Below are positions 44,946-54,945 of a DNA stretch of 64,000 nucleotides, piece after piece. How positions within the stretch are numbered: position 1 is the stretch's first letter; each line of letters opens with the position of its first letter. A program made the position numbers and the translations under genes. Source of the stretch: JADLDB01 sp040752975 (lineage in GTDB: Bacteria > Myxococcota > Myxococcia > Myxococcales > Myxococcaceae); the NCBI GenBank assembly GCA_040752975.1, contig JBFMHF010000002.1, positions 62,001 through 126,000 on the forward strand, written 5' to 3'. The notes beneath the pieces were generated by a model, which was not told the origin of the DNA, made no database searches, and saw only the letters and a program-made list of their open reading frames with translations.

Positions 44946-45386
44946 TCAACCCGCGCGCCCGGCGAAGTGTCGGTGGTCGACCAGCAGGCAGCGATCCTGC
45001 ACCACGTCGATCCCCGCCGCGATCAACCGCCTGGCCGCCTCCTCGTTGCGAATGCCCAACTGGAACCACACCGCCTTCGGGCGACTGGCGATGATGTCGT
45101 CGACGTGCGGGGGGATGTCCTGGGAGCGCCGAAAGACGTTCACCAGATCCACCGGGCCGGGGACGTCGGCGACTTTGCGGAAGACCGGCTGGCCGAGGAT
45201 GCGCGTGACGTCGGGGTAGTACACGGGCACGGGGATCACCTCGACGCCGACGCCCTGGAGGTACTCGGGCACATAGAAGGCGGCTTGATCGCGCTGCGCC
45301 TCCGTCTTGATCCCCAGCACCGCCACCCGCCTGAGCGATCGCACCAGCGCGGCGATCTCCTCGTCTTCCACCAGCTCTCTCGCCAT
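44946..45386 (-). CDS. CoA-binding (YccU-like) protein
   Basis: A 146-residue Rossmann-fold protein of the CoA_binding_2 family: LRRVAVLGIKTEAQRDQAAFYV, GVEVIPVPVYYPDVTRILGQP, VDLVNVFRRSQDIPPHVDDI and KAVWFQLGIRNEEAARRLIAAG, ending in QDRCLLVDHRHF. The pattern fits E. coli YccU and its relatives, which bind CoA; the biological role is unknown. A single gene, divergent from the YiiX-like gene. Confidence 0.9.
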   Translation of the reverse strand: MARELVEDEEIAALVRSLRRVAVLGIKTEAQRDQAAFYVPEYLQGVGVEVIPVPVYYPDVTRILGQPVFRKVADVPGPVDLVNVFRRSQDIPPHVDDIIASRPKAVWFQLGIRNEEAARRLIAAGIDVVQDRCLLVDHRHFAGRAG

Positions 45387-45426
45387 GGTTGGCCAAGCCT
45401 AACCGTTGGCTACACTGCGCGCCCTG

Positions 45427-46980
45427 ATGACCTCCCTCGCGCTCGCCCTCCTCCTCACCGCCGCTCCCGGTGAACCTGTCGACGTGTACGCGCTGCCCGG
45501 GCCGGCCTTCAGCGCGACCGCGAAGCACGACCTCGCGCAGCTCCAGATGTTCATCGGGGGCATGGAATCGGTGATGAGGCGGGTGCGGGACAACAAGGCG
45601 CTCTTCACCTTCAAGCAGGGCGCGGTGCTGTCGCCGGAGCAGAAGCAGACGCTCCTCTCCACGTGGGGCTCCCTGTTCGCCTGGTTCAGCGCCACCGAGG
45701 GGCTGCGCCAGAAGTACTGGGGCTTCGTGAAGCTGGCCCCCACCGACGCGCGCCACGCCTGGGGTTTCGTCCTCACCCACACGGCCCTCACCGCCCTGCT
45801 GGCCCGCGGCCTCGAGTTCACCGCGCTCACGCTGAACAACCCACAGCTCGAGACCCTCCTCGACGAGGCCAACGACGAGTACGGCGTGCCGAAGAGCGCC
45901 TTCACCCAGTTCAAGCTGACGTCGGTGCACGTGGCGACCTCCACGCAGTTGATGACGGGAGACAGCTGGGCGCCCGCGGCGAAGCTGGCGCTCAAGTCGG
46001 CCACCGCCGCCGACAAGTCCCTGGCCTGGGCCTGGTCCGAGATGCAGAAGGACTCGAAGGCAGCGAAGGACGCGCTGCTCAAGAAGGGGCTCAAGCTGTT
46101 CGCCGGCAACGCCGCCGATCTGGTGAAGGACACGTCGGCCCACGCCATCTTCCCCGTGCAGAAGGACTTCGCCGAGTGGGCGGGCGACACCCGGGTGGCG
46201 CGCATCGGCAAGCCGCTGGTGACGCCCGACGACGTGACGAAGCTGGTGCTTCCGAAGCTGCAGCCCGGCGACATCATCGTCACCCGGCAGAACTGGTTCC
46301 TCTCCAACCTCGGCCTGCCCGGCTTCTGGCCCCACGCCGAGCTCTTCGTGGGCACCGCGAAGGAGCTCTCGCAGGCGTTCGATCTCGATCCAGACGTCTC
46401 AGCGTGGACGAAGTCCCAGAAGGAGAAGGCCGCCAACTTCACCGAGCTGCTCCAGAAGCGCTACCCGGCCAAGTGGAAGGCGTACGCGGAAGGCCAGGAC
46501 TTCCAGGGGCACGGGCCGATCCGCGTGATCGAGTCGATCAGCGAGGGCGTCAGCTTCACGGCCGTCGAGCACGCCTTCGGGGTGGACTACCTCGGCGCGA
46601 TGAGGCCGCGGCGCCCGGCGGTGGAGAAGGCGAAGGCCATCGAGCGCGCCTTCCACTACCAGGGCCGCCCCTACGACTTCGACTTCGACTTCTTCTCCGA
46701 CGCGACGCTGGTCTGCACCGAACTCGTCTACAAGGCGTACCAACCGTCGGCCGAGTTGAAGGGCTTCAGCATCGAGCTGGTGGACGTGGCCGGGCGCCGT
46801 ACGCTGCCCGCCAATGAGATCGTCAAGCGCTTCGACGCCGAGGCCGATCTTCCGACCCGGCAGCTGGACTTCGTGCTCTTCCTCGACGCGCACGAGAAGG
46901 ACAAGAAGGCCTTCGCCAACGACGAGAAGGCCTTCCGAGCCAGCTTCAAGCGCCTCAAGTGGGACGTGGCGCAGAAGTGA
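45427..46980 (+). CDS. Secreted YiiX-like NlpC/P60-superfamily protein
   Basis: A 517-residue protein with a signal peptide (MTSLALALLLTAAPGEP). The first 270 residues are helical with no known domain. A permuted papain-like domain of the YiiX/YebB type follows: LQPGDIIVTRQNWFLSNLGLPGFWPHAELFVG (catalytic His in PHAELF), ESISEGVSFTAVEHAFG and ATLVCTELVYKAY (catalytic Cys in VCTEL). Such enzymes cleave amide or ester bonds in lipids or peptides. The C-terminus is Lys-rich. It is convergent with a kinase gene, 3 bp apart. Confidence 0.82.
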   Translation: MTSLALALLLTAAPGEPVDVYALPGPAFSATAKHDLAQLQMFIGGMESVMRRVRDNKALFTFKQGAVLSPEQKQTLLSTWGSLFAWFSATEGLRQKYWGFVKLAPTDARHAWGFVLTHTALTALLARGLEFTALTLNNPQLETLLDEANDEYGVPKSAFTQFKLTSVHVATSTQLMTGDSWAPAAKLALKSATAADKSLAWAWSEMQKDSKAAKDALLKKGLKLFAGNAADLVKDTSAHAIFPVQKDFAEWAGDTRVARIGKPLVTPDDVTKLVLPKLQPGDIIVTRQNWFLSNLGLPGFWPHAELFVGTAKELSQAFDLDPDVSAWTKSQKEKAANFTELLQKRYPAKWKAYAEGQDFQGHGPIRVIESISEGVSFTAVEHAFGVDYLGAMRPRRPAVEKAKAIERAFHYQGRPYDFDFDFFSDATLVCTELVYKAYQPSAELKGFSIELVDVAGRRTLPANEIVKRFDAEADLPTRQLDFVLFLDAHEKDKKAFANDEKAFRASFKRLKWDVAQK

Positions 46981-46983
46981 CCG

Positions 46984-49275
46984 CTACTGACGCTGATCGA
47001 TCAGCCTCAGGTAGCCCGTCGCTTCCTTGCAGAAGAGCGGCACCCAGCCCTTCTCGAACTGCGCGTCGGAGACGTGGGCGCCTGTGGAGACGAAGGCCCC
47101 CAGCGGGACGTCGGCCGAGGCGCCCGCGTAGATCTCCTTGGCGAACTTGTAGACGACCGGCCCTGGCAGGCGCAGCGAGCAGTTGGTGAGGCTGAAGGCG
47201 CTGCGGTTGGTGAGGCGCGCCCAGCCTCCCGTCTTGGGGCCCAGCAGCTGCACGGTGCCGGAGATCTGCTTCACCGAGGCCGCCGGAGCCGTCTGGATCG
47301 GCTCCACCTTCGCGGGCTCCACCTTCGCGGGCTCCGTCTTCGCGGGATCCACCTTCTGCTTCGACTTGTCGAACGGGTTGTCCGGCTCCATCGCCGGGAC
47401 GATCGGATCCGCGGTCGCCACCTTCGTCTCACCGGCCGGCTTCGTCTCGGTCTTCGTTTCGACCTTCGCGTCCTGAGTCTTCTCTGGCGCGCTCGTCGCC
47501 GCGGCCGCCCCCACGGCGCTCTTCCTGGGTTTGCCGACGGTGCGCTGCGCCGTGGCCGCCGCCGGCTTCAAGTCCTTCATCGCGAAGACTCGGTCGGGCA
47601 GGCGCGCCTCGTCGTACACGCCGATCTCCGCCATGCCGCCCACGACGCTCATCACCACACCCTCTCCGAAGAGCGGCGCCGTCTTCCCTCCGGCTGGGTC
47701 GCCGATGAGATCCAGCTGATCGCCCTTCTTGAGCGCCTTCTTGTCCTTGAGCAGCACCAACAGGGAGTCGTCGCTCTGCTTCACCGGAAAGATGGGACCT
47801 GTGACGTTGACGGTGCCGAGGGGCTTGAGCTCGGCATCGGCGGGCTTGTCCTCACCCGGGTCGTCCTCGGAGGGTGCGGGCTTCGCCTCGGCCCCCGATG
47901 CGTGCTCAGCAACCTCGCTGCCCTTCACCGGGGCGTCGGCAACGGGGACGGGCTGCGGGCCTTTGGGCTCGCGGCTCTTCAGGAAGGCGGCCGTCAACAC
48001 GCCCGCGGCGGCGACGCCCAGCACGCCGACGATGATCCACGGGGCCTTGCTGCGCGGCACCACCATCGGCGCCGACGAGCCGGCGTCTTCGGGAGCCGTG
48101 GACGGGGCCTGCAGCGGGGCGGAACCCGTGCGCGGGATGGCCTTGTGCTGGCTGCGCGCAGGCACGGTTGACACCGACAGCGCCTTCTGCGCCGGCGTCA
48201 GCTCGGGGGCCGGCTCGCCGGGGCTGGAGGGCTTGAGGATGGTGCCTTCGATCTCCGGGGCCGGCAGAGGAGTCGCCAGCGCCTGCCCCCGCTTGCGCAT
48301 CACCGACAGCTTCGACTGCAGCGCGCGCTCGGCGGCGAACTCCTCGGGGCACATCGCGCGAACGTAGTTGCCCACCTCCTCTGCGCCGATGGTGAGGGCC
48401 TCGCGCACCGCCAGCTCATTGAGCGCCCGCGCGAAGTCGTCGGCGCGCGCGTACCGGGCGGAAGGATCGACGGCCAGCGCCCGCATCACCACCCTGTCGA
48501 GGTTGACGCTCACCTCGGAGCGCACCGAGCGCAGGGTGGGAATCGTGGGCTGCGCCATCTTCACCACCATCTCCGCCATGGTGCCGCCCTCGAAGAGGGG
48601 ACGCCCGGCGATCAGCTCCCACACCACGATGCCCGCCGAGTAGATGTCGCTGCGGTGATCGACCGGCTGCGCCATCGCCTGCTCCGGCGACATGTAGCCC
48701 AGCTTCCCCATCACCGTGGACGGCAGGGTGTGCTTCGACCGGACGGCGCTCTTTGCCAGCCCGAAGTCGATCACCTTCACCTCGCCCTCGTACGACACCA
48801 TCACGTTCTGCGGAGACACGTCTCGATGGACGATGCCCAGGGACGCGCCGTCCGGGCCCGTCTTCCGGTGCGCGTAGCCCAGCGCCTCCGCGATGCGCTG
48901 ACCGATGAAGAGGGCGATCGGCAGCGGCACCATCAACCGCGCGTGCGCCACCCGCGACTGCACGCGCGCCACATCGACGCCGGGCACGTACTCGATGGCC
49001 ATGTACAGCGTGCCGTCGACATCGCCCATGTCGTAGACCTGCGCGATGTTCGAGTGGTTGAGGTGCACCAGCACCCGCGCCTCGTGGTGGAAGCGATCGA
49101 CGAAGCTGGGATCCGCCTGCATCTGCGGGAGGATCGTCTTGACGATGCACAGCTTCTCGAAGCCCGCCGCGCCCGACAGCTTGGCGAGGTGCACTTCGCC
49201 CATGCCACCCTGCCCCAGCATGAACAACAGCTGGTAGCGGCCCAGCGACCTCGCGCTGTCGGATCCGCTCGTCAT
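46984..49275 (-). CDS. Active Hanks-type Ser/Thr kinase, membrane-anchored
   Basis: About 763 residues. The kinase domain (1-290) has all key parts: LGQGGMGEVHLAK, the ATP Lys in CIVKTIL, HRDVSPQN, DFGLAKS and YMSPEQA. One membrane helix (APWIIVGVLGVAAAGVLTAAFL) follows a linker. The long exposed tail has a small beta domain (VNVTGPIFPVKQSDDSLLVLL, GDPAGGKTAPLFGEGVVMSV), an EPAKVEPAKVEP repeat, and a Cys-bearing end (NCSLRLPGPVVYKFAKE). It should phosphorylate cytoplasmic targets in response to an external cue. The ATG at 49275 is preferred over a GTG three codons earlier. Confidence 0.95.
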   Translation of the reverse strand: MTSGSDSARSLGRYQLLFMLGQGGMGEVHLAKLSGAAGFEKLCIVKTILPQMQADPSFVDRFHHEARVLVHLNHSNIAQVYDMGDVDGTLYMAIEYVPGVDVARVQSRVAHARLMVPLPIALFIGQRIAEALGYAHRKTGPDGASLGIVHRDVSPQNVMVSYEGEVKVIDFGLAKSAVRSKHTLPSTVMGKLGYMSPEQAMAQPVDHRSDIYSAGIVVWELIAGRPLFEGGTMAEMVVKMAQPTIPTLRSVRSEVSVNLDRVVMRALAVDPSARYARADDFARALNELAVREALTIGAEEVGNYVRAMCPEEFAAERALQSKLSVMRKRGQALATPLPAPEIEGTILKPSSPGEPAPELTPAQKALSVSTVPARSQHKAIPRTGSAPLQAPSTAPEDAGSSAPMVVPRSKAPWIIVGVLGVAAAGVLTAAFLKSREPKGPQPVPVADAPVKGSEVAEHASGAEAKPAPSEDDPGEDKPADAELKPLGTVNVTGPIFPVKQSDDSLLVLLKDKKALKKGDQLDLIGDPAGGKTAPLFGEGVVMSVVGGMAEIGVYDEARLPDRVFAMKDLKPAAATAQRTVGKPRKSAVGAAAATSAPEKTQDAKVETKTETKPAGETKVATADPIVPAMEPDNPFDKSKQKVDPAKTEPAKVEPAKVEPIQTAPAASVKQISGTVQLLGPKTGGWARLTNRSAFSLTNCSLRLPGPVVYKFAKEIYAGASADVPLGAFVSTGAHVSDAQFEKGWVPLFCKEATGYLRLIDQRQ

Positions 49276-49414
49276 CGGCGCCACTCTAGTCCCCGGCCCC
49301 TCGAATTCACGTCTTTGTCAGGACACGGACCACCGCCCGTCCCGTTCCAACGGCCCCTCGCGAAAACTGAAGACAGCGCCGAGCGCGCGGTTGTATACGC
49401 GCCGTTGCCACACT

Positions 49415-49488
49415 GGTCCCGTAGCTCAGCTGGATAGAGTACTGGCCTCCGAAGCCAGGGGTCGCGCGTTCGAATCGCGCCGGGACCG
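49415..49488 (+). tRNA. tRNA-Arg (anticodon CCG)
   Basis: A full cloverleaf: acceptor GGTCCCG/CGGGACC, D-arm GCTC-AGCTGGATA-GAGT, anticodon arm CTGGC-CTCCGAA-GCCAG, variable GGGTC, T-arm GCGCG-TTCGAAT-CGCGC and discriminator G at 49488. The loop CTCCGAA places anticodon CCG after U33, so it decodes CGG, a common arginine codon in GC-rich genomes. No CCA is encoded. A stem-loop terminator follows 18 bp later. Confidence 0.95.
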
Positions 49489-49506
49489 CTGCCGACGTTC
49501 CTCCAC

Positions 49507-49542
49507 ACGCCGCCTCCGTTGCCGGGGGCGGCGTTCTCGTTT
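49507..49542 (+). terminator. Intrinsic terminator of tRNA-Arg
   Basis: ACGCCGCC (49507-49514) pairs with GGCGGCGT (49527-49534) over eight bases, followed by TCTCGTTT, a T-rich tail. It lies just past the tRNA-Arg gene. The 250 bp from here to the sigma-factor gene hold no gene; the only promoter-like element is TTGACA at 49598-49603, with no convincing -10 box. Confidence 0.75.
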
Positions 49543-49792
49543 GCCCAGAGCCCGCCAGCCACCCTTTCGGACAGGGGCGCGCGTGTCGCAAGAAGCTTTG
49601 ACAGTGGAAGGCGTGGCACCGGCGCCGCGACAACGTGTCACAACCTGCGCAGCTTCCTGCGCTGCCTGACCTGTTTTCGACCGCTTGCGGCACTTCGCAA
49701 TCGGCCCGTTGCCTGCACGTGTCAGGTGCGACTGGCGGCTTGTCCCAGGCGCCTTACAGGTGTTGAGCCGTTTCACAGGGAGGAGACCAGAG

Positions 49793-50410
<618 letters not shown>

Positions 50411-50452
50411 CCCGGCGTTTGACGTGCCGGAGTGGTCGCACCGCACGCCCAC

Positions 50453-51226
50453 ATGAACTGTCGCGAGCTCGAGACCGCACAAACGCCCTACCTCGACGGC
50501 GAGCTGATCGCCGAGGCCCGACAGGACGTGGAGTCGCACCTGGCGACCTGTGCAGCCTGCCGCAAGCGCGTCGAAGTCGAGCGCCACAACCTCACCTTGA
50601 TCCGCACCGCGTCGAAGGACGGCTGCCCGCCGGCCCCGCAGGCGCTGCGTTCCCGGATCTTCGACGCCGTGCGCAGGGACGACACGCGCCGCCGGAGGCT
50701 TCGGGTCATCAAGTTCTCCGCGGCCGCGGCCGGCCTCACCCTCGCGGTGGTGGCGGCCAACCACCAGTACCGGGCCTTTCAGCGCGGCCTCTTCGAGCGC
50801 GACGCGGCGCTGCGCCACGCCCGCCAGTTCCCGCTCGAAATCCAGCAGCCCAGGACCCAGGACATCGAGCGCTGGTTCGGCGGCAAGCTGGACCACCCGG
50901 TCAACGTGCCCCGCTTCGTCAACGCCACCGCAGCCGGGGCGCGGCTGCTCCAGGTGCGGGACAAGCCGGCCGCCTACATCCGCTACGACGCGCCCCGCCC
51001 CATGGGGCTCTTCGTGTACGGCGATGATCACGAGGTCGACGTGGGCTCCGAGCCCGCGCTGGGCACCAGCAACGGCTTCAACGTGGTGAGCTGGCGCAAC
51101 GGCGACGTGGTGTATCAGCTCGTCACTGATCTCGAAGAGCAGGACATCCGCGAGCTGTTGCCGCCCCCGCCAGCTTCCGCCGCGCCCCCGACGTTGGACG
51201 TGCGCCCCGCGTCGCTTCAGCGCTGA
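50453..51226 (+). CDS. Zinc-finger anti-sigma factor (ZAS type)
   Basis: A 257-residue protein. The N-terminal zf-HC2 domain has the HxxxCxxC motif His29, Cys33, Cys36 (HLATCAAC), plus an early Cys3. A membrane helix lies at about residues 85-102 (VIKFSAAAAGLTLAVVAA), and a periplasmic domain follows (RYDAPRPMGLFVYGDDHEVD, WRNGDVVYQLVTDLEEQDI). It should hold the upstream ECF sigma factor at the membrane and release it on a redox or envelope signal. A GTG at 50432 could add seven residues. Confidence 0.9.
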   Translation: MNCRELETAQTPYLDGELIAEARQDVESHLATCAACRKRVEVERHNLTLIRTASKDGCPPAPQALRSRIFDAVRRDDTRRRRLRVIKFSAAAAGLTLAVVAANHQYRAFQRGLFERDAALRHARQFPLEIQQPRTQDIERWFGGKLDHPVNVPRFVNATAAGARLLQVRDKPAAYIRYDAPRPMGLFVYGDDHEVDVGSEPALGTSNGFNVVSWRNGDVVYQLVTDLEEQDIRELLPPPPASAAPPTLDVRPASLQR

Positions 51227-51284
51227 TCGGTGGGCCCACCATTCGTTGACCCCCTCGGGGGGCGTCAGTAGCCTTCCCCTCGGA

Positions 51285-52982
51285 ATGTCCAAAACAGTAC
51301 TGATCGTCGAGAAGGACCAGGGCCTGATGCGGTCGATCCGCGAGGCGCTGGAGGGCCGGGGTTTCGGCGTCGAAGAGAGCAGCGACGGCAAGGGCGCCCC
51401 CGAGCTGATCCGGAGATCCCGCCCAGACTGTGTGGTGCTGGCGGTCGACCTCGACGCGGGCCAGAACGGCTACATCATCTGCAAGAAGCTCAAGAGCGAC
51501 GACGACTTGAAGGGCGTGCCGATCGTGATCATCGGCGACCCCAAGGGCTTTGGGCAGCACCAGAAACTGAAGACCCGCGCCGAAGAGTACGTGGGCAAGC
51601 CGCTGGAGACGACCGAGCTGCTCGAGCGCATCGGCGGGCTGATCGGCTTCCCCACCGCGCCCGAGACGCCGGCAGCGTCGGACGACGGGTTCGATCCCGG
51701 CTCGCTCCTCGACGAGGAGGGCACCAGCACGTCCGCCGACGACGTACCGCTGGAGTCCTCCACCAGCGAAGAGACCGTGGGCAGCTCGGATCCCGACTTC
51801 GAGATGGTCGACTCGATGTTCGAGGAGAAGGCGGCCCCGCCCGTGGAGGAAGAGATCTCCGTCTCCACCGACAGCGGGATCCGCCCGGTGGAGATGCCCG
51901 CCGAGGAGGTGTCGCTCTCCTCCCCCGGCGATGAGGAGTACCCCGCCGAGAAGACCGTCATCGGCTTCATGCCCCCGGCCCCGCCGCCCCGGAAGGAGAG
52001 CGCGCCCTTCACCTCCGGCGCGTCCACCATCGGGCTGGACGCCGACAGCCGCGAGCTGCGCGCCAAGGTGACCGAGCTGACCGGCTCTCTGGACGAGGCC
52101 CGCCAGCGCGCCACCGAGCTCGAGAACCGGGTGCGGGAGCTGGAAGGCGAGCTCGAGTCCAAGAACACCGAGCTGGAGACGGCCCGCGCGTCGGGCGGAA
52201 AGAGCGACAACAAGGAAGTCTTCGCGCTCAAGGACTCCATCAACAAGAAGGACAAGGAGATCCTGCGGCTCAAGAACGAGCTCAACGCCCGCGAACAGGA
52301 ACTCGTCGAGCTGCGCGACAAGGAAAACAGCCTCGAGCAGCAGGCCTCCGAGTCGTCAGGCGAGCTGGCCCGCAAGGACGCGCAGCTCAAGACGCTGCAG
52401 GCGAAGGCCGATCAGCTCGCGGGTGAGCGCAAGAAGGTCGATCAGCAGCTGCTCCAGGCACGGGAAGAGGCGCGCTCGGCAGCGGCGAAGCTCAGCACCC
52501 TGCAAGGAGACTTCGACAGCGTCCAGGCGCGGCTGACCGAGGTGGAGGCCCAGCTGGAGCCGCTGCGCGACGCGCAGAGCGAGGCCGAGAACGCGAAGGC
52601 CCAGGCCGAGTCCGAGCTGTCCGAGGTGCGCGGCGAGCTCGAGGCGGTGAAGGGCCAGCTGGACGAGCGGATCCGCGAGGCCGACGACCTGCGCAGTCAA
52701 CTGGAGCAGGCGCAGATCGATCTCGACTCCGCCCGCAACCAGCTCACCACCCAGGCCACCACCTTCGCCGACGAGATCTCCGGGCTCCGCCAGCGCCTCG
52801 CCGACAGCGAAGCCGAGACGGGGCGGCAGGAAGAGCGCGCCAACCGCCACCAGGCCCGGCTCAAGGCCCAGCAGGAGCAGCTCGAGCGGCTCAAGGAGAC
52901 CCTGCAGCAGGCGCTCTCCTCCATCGAGACCGCGTCCTCCGAGGCGGAAGACCTGGACATCGACGAGCTGGCCGAGGCCTGA
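51285..52982 (+). CDS. frzS: FrzS-like motility protein (pseudoreceiver plus coiled coil)
   Basis: A 565-residue protein. The N-terminal receiver (1-120) closely follows M. xanthus FrzS: KTVLIVEKDQGLMRSIREAL, DDDLKGVPIVIIGDP and EEYVGKP. The phospho-acceptor position is Ala53, not Asp, and the FrzS pair His92/Tyr102 is present, so signalling must be phosphorylation-independent, as known for FrzS. An acidic/Pro linker (about 125-250) leads to a long coiled coil (about 255-545) with LRAKVTELTGSLDEARQRA and DLDIDELAEA at the end. FrzS moves between poles and directs type IV pilus-based (S) motility. It is rated as an orthologue rather than AglZ because of the length and receiver. Confidence 0.85.
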   Translation: MSKTVLIVEKDQGLMRSIREALEGRGFGVEESSDGKGAPELIRRSRPDCVVLAVDLDAGQNGYIICKKLKSDDDLKGVPIVIIGDPKGFGQHQKLKTRAEEYVGKPLETTELLERIGGLIGFPTAPETPAASDDGFDPGSLLDEEGTSTSADDVPLESSTSEETVGSSDPDFEMVDSMFEEKAAPPVEEEISVSTDSGIRPVEMPAEEVSLSSPGDEEYPAEKTVIGFMPPAPPPRKESAPFTSGASTIGLDADSRELRAKVTELTGSLDEARQRATELENRVRELEGELESKNTELETARASGGKSDNKEVFALKDSINKKDKEILRLKNELNAREQELVELRDKENSLEQQASESSGELARKDAQLKTLQAKADQLAGERKKVDQQLLQAREEARSAAAKLSTLQGDFDSVQARLTEVEAQLEPLRDAQSEAENAKAQAESELSEVRGELEAVKGQLDERIREADDLRSQLEQAQIDLDSARNQLTTQATTFADEISGLRQRLADSEAETGRQEERANRHQARLKAQQEQLERLKETLQQALSSIETASSEAEDLDIDELAEA

Positions 52983-52988
52983 CGCGCG

Positions 52989-54161
52989 CTAGTCCTTCTT
53001 GGGCGCGTTCTTCTTGTCGACCTGCTTCTTGGCCAGCATCTGAATGTTGCTGGACACGTTCTTGTCCTTGGCCAGCGCCTTCACGTCGGACTCGTGCAGC
53101 TGGTTCATCAGCCGCATCGAGACGCCCTGCGGCACCTTGGGGTTCTTCACCAGGGCCAGCTTGATGGCGTATTTCCGCAGCCACTCGCGGTTGGAGTAGA
53201 TGACGCGCAGCACGTCGTCGAGCGCCACCTTGTTCTGCGACTGGGCGAGGATCTCCCCGTCGGTGATGCGCGGGCTGCGGATCACCGCCACCGCCACCAG
53301 CTTGTTGGAGTCGCGGATCAAGATGCCCCGGGCCTCCTTGTTGCCCTTGGTGGCCAGCTTGATCTTCTCGGCCACGTTCATCTTCATGATCCGCTGCGAG
53401 AGGGTCAGCTTCTTGCCCTCCTCCATCGGCCGGGCCGCCTCGCCGCCCTCGGCCTCTTCCATGCCGAACTCGCTCATCACCTCGTCGGCGGTGGGGCCTT
53501 CCTGCGGCGGCGGTTGCTCGATCACCTGCGGGCCGTAGAGGCGGACCCGGGCTTCCTGCATCTGCGGCACGTCGGCCATCACCAGCCCGTTGCGGGTGGC
53601 GAAGTCGCAGACCCCGTCGATCAGCGCGCCCTGGGCCTCGGGATTCTTGGCCAGCTCGCGGATGATCGCGTCGTGCCGCAAGAGGCGCAGCTGGTTCTGT
53701 CCGATGATTTCCGCGGTGCGCTTGCTGCAGGTCGCCGCGATCGACGCCACGCCGTCGTCCGGCGTGTTCCCGTTCAGGATCAACATCTCCGCGTAGGCGT
53801 CGTTGGCGCCGTACAGCGTCATGTACCAGCCCAGCACCGGCGGCGGCACCATCTCGTCACGGAAGGCCGACGCGGCGATGCGATCGGGCAGCGTCGACGC
53901 CGTCTTCCCCGCCGCCTCGCGCACCTTCTCGTCGGCGTCGTACATCAGCATGAAGAGCACGGTCACCATGTCGGACGGTGACAGCGGCACGAGCCCCTTG
54001 GCGGCCATCATGCGGATCGGCAGCGGCGCCTTCGGATCCACGTGCTTGCGCATGTTGGGCGGAAGGAAGTCGTCCTTCACCGGGCAGGCGGAGACAGCCT
54101 GCTCGGCGGGCGGCGCTTCGGCGGGAGGGGCTTCGACCGATGGCGCTTGCTCGTCGCTCAT
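52989..54161 (-). CDS. Hypothetical repeat-type helical protein
   Basis: A 390-residue protein with a Pro/Ala/Glu N-terminus (APSVEAPPAEAPPAEQAVS), then helical repeats that look HEAT-like: MMAAKGLVPLSPSDMVTVLF, DEKVREAAGKTASTLPDRIA, NPEAQGALIDGVCDFATRN, EWLRKYAIKLALVKNPKVPQ, ending in a Lys-rich tail (KKQVDKKNAPKKD). The same architecture occurs as uncharacterised proteins in myxobacteria. It is coupled to coaX (ATGA) and convergent with frzS, 6 bp apart. Role unknown. Confidence 0.78.
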   Translation of the reverse strand: MSDEQAPSVEAPPAEAPPAEQAVSACPVKDDFLPPNMRKHVDPKAPLPIRMMAAKGLVPLSPSDMVTVLFMLMYDADEKVREAAGKTASTLPDRIAASAFRDEMVPPPVLGWYMTLYGANDAYAEMLILNGNTPDDGVASIAATCSKRTAEIIGQNQLRLLRHDAIIRELAKNPEAQGALIDGVCDFATRNGLVMADVPQMQEARVRLYGPQVIEQPPPQEGPTADEVMSEFGMEEAEGGEAARPMEEGKKLTLSQRIMKMNVAEKIKLATKGNKEARGILIRDSNKLVAVAVIRSPRITDGEILAQSQNKVALDDVLRVIYSNREWLRKYAIKLALVKNPKVPQGVSMRLMNQLHESDVKALAKDKNVSSNIQMLAKKQVDKKNAPKKD

Positions 54162-54925
54162 GCTCGGTTCCTCTCGTGGATGATCCTCAAGCCTTCGAGG
54201 GTCAAGAACTCGTCGACCTCTTCGATCGACTTCGACTCGGACGCGATCAGGGGCGCCAGGCCCCCGGTGGCGATCACCTTGGGCGAGCCACCCAGCTCCT
54301 TCTTCATGCGCTCGCTGATCCCGTCCACCAGCGCGACGTAGCCGAACACCAGCCCCGCCTGCATCGCGTGGACGGTGTTCTTCCCGATCACATGGGGAGG
54401 CCGCGCGAACTCCACCCGCGGCAGCTTGGATGCGTTCCGGAAGAGCGCCTCCATCGCGATGGTGATGCCCGGGCAGATCGCCCCGCCCAGGTACTCGCCC
54501 TTCGCGCTGACCGCGTCGAAGGTGGTGGCGGTGCCGAAGTCCACCACCACCAGCGCCGACCTGTGCTTCTCCCAACCGGCTACCGCGTTGACGATGCGAT
54601 CGGCGCCCACCTCGCGGGGGTTGTCGTAGACGATCGGCATGCCCGTCTTCACCCCGGGGCCGACGAACATCGGCTTCTGGTGAAAGTACCGCTCGGCCAT
54701 CTTCTCGAGGTTGAACTGCAGCGGCGGCACCACGCTGGACACCGCCACGGCGTCCACCTGCTTCGGATCGAGCCCCGCGTGCTCGAACAGCTGGAGCAGC
54801 AGGATCCCGTACTCGTCGAAGGTGCGCCGCCCCGTCGTCTCCACGCGCCAGTGGGCGGCCAGCTTCTGGCCGTCGTACACGCCCAGCACGGTGTTGGTGT
54901 TGCCTACATCGATGGCCAGCAGCAT
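54158..54925 (-). CDS. coaX: Type III pantothenate kinase
   Basis: A 255-residue CoaX that phosphorylates pantothenate in the first step of CoA synthesis. Landmarks: MLLAIDVGNTNTVLGVYDG (ATP-binding phosphate-1), REVGADRIVNAVAGWE, VVDFGTATTFDAVSAKGEYLGG (Asp and Thr of the active site), and VIATGGLAPLI. Type III enzymes need a monovalent cation and are not inhibited by CoA. It sits between birA and the repeat protein, overlapping the latter by 4 bp. Confidence 0.97.
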   Translation of the reverse strand: MLLAIDVGNTNTVLGVYDGQKLAAHWRVETTGRRTFDEYGILLLQLFEHAGLDPKQVDAVAVSSVVPPLQFNLEKMAERYFHQKPMFVGPGVKTGMPIVYDNPREVGADRIVNAVAGWEKHRSALVVVDFGTATTFDAVSAKGEYLGGAICPGITIAMEALFRNASKLPRVEFARPPHVIGKNTVHAMQAGLVFGYVALVDGISERMKKELGGSPKVIATGGLAPLIASESKSIEEVDEFLTLEGLRIIHERNRA

Positions 54926-54945
54926 GGCGGCCGCAGCATAGCCCG

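Noticed and set aside
49598..49603. TTGACA as a sigma-70 promoter for the ECF sigma gene
   Set aside because: No -10-like hexamer at 16-18 bp; one hexamer alone is weak evidence.
52989..54161. A second motility gene paired with frzS
   Set aside because: It is convergent, coupled to coaX instead, and has no motility domain.
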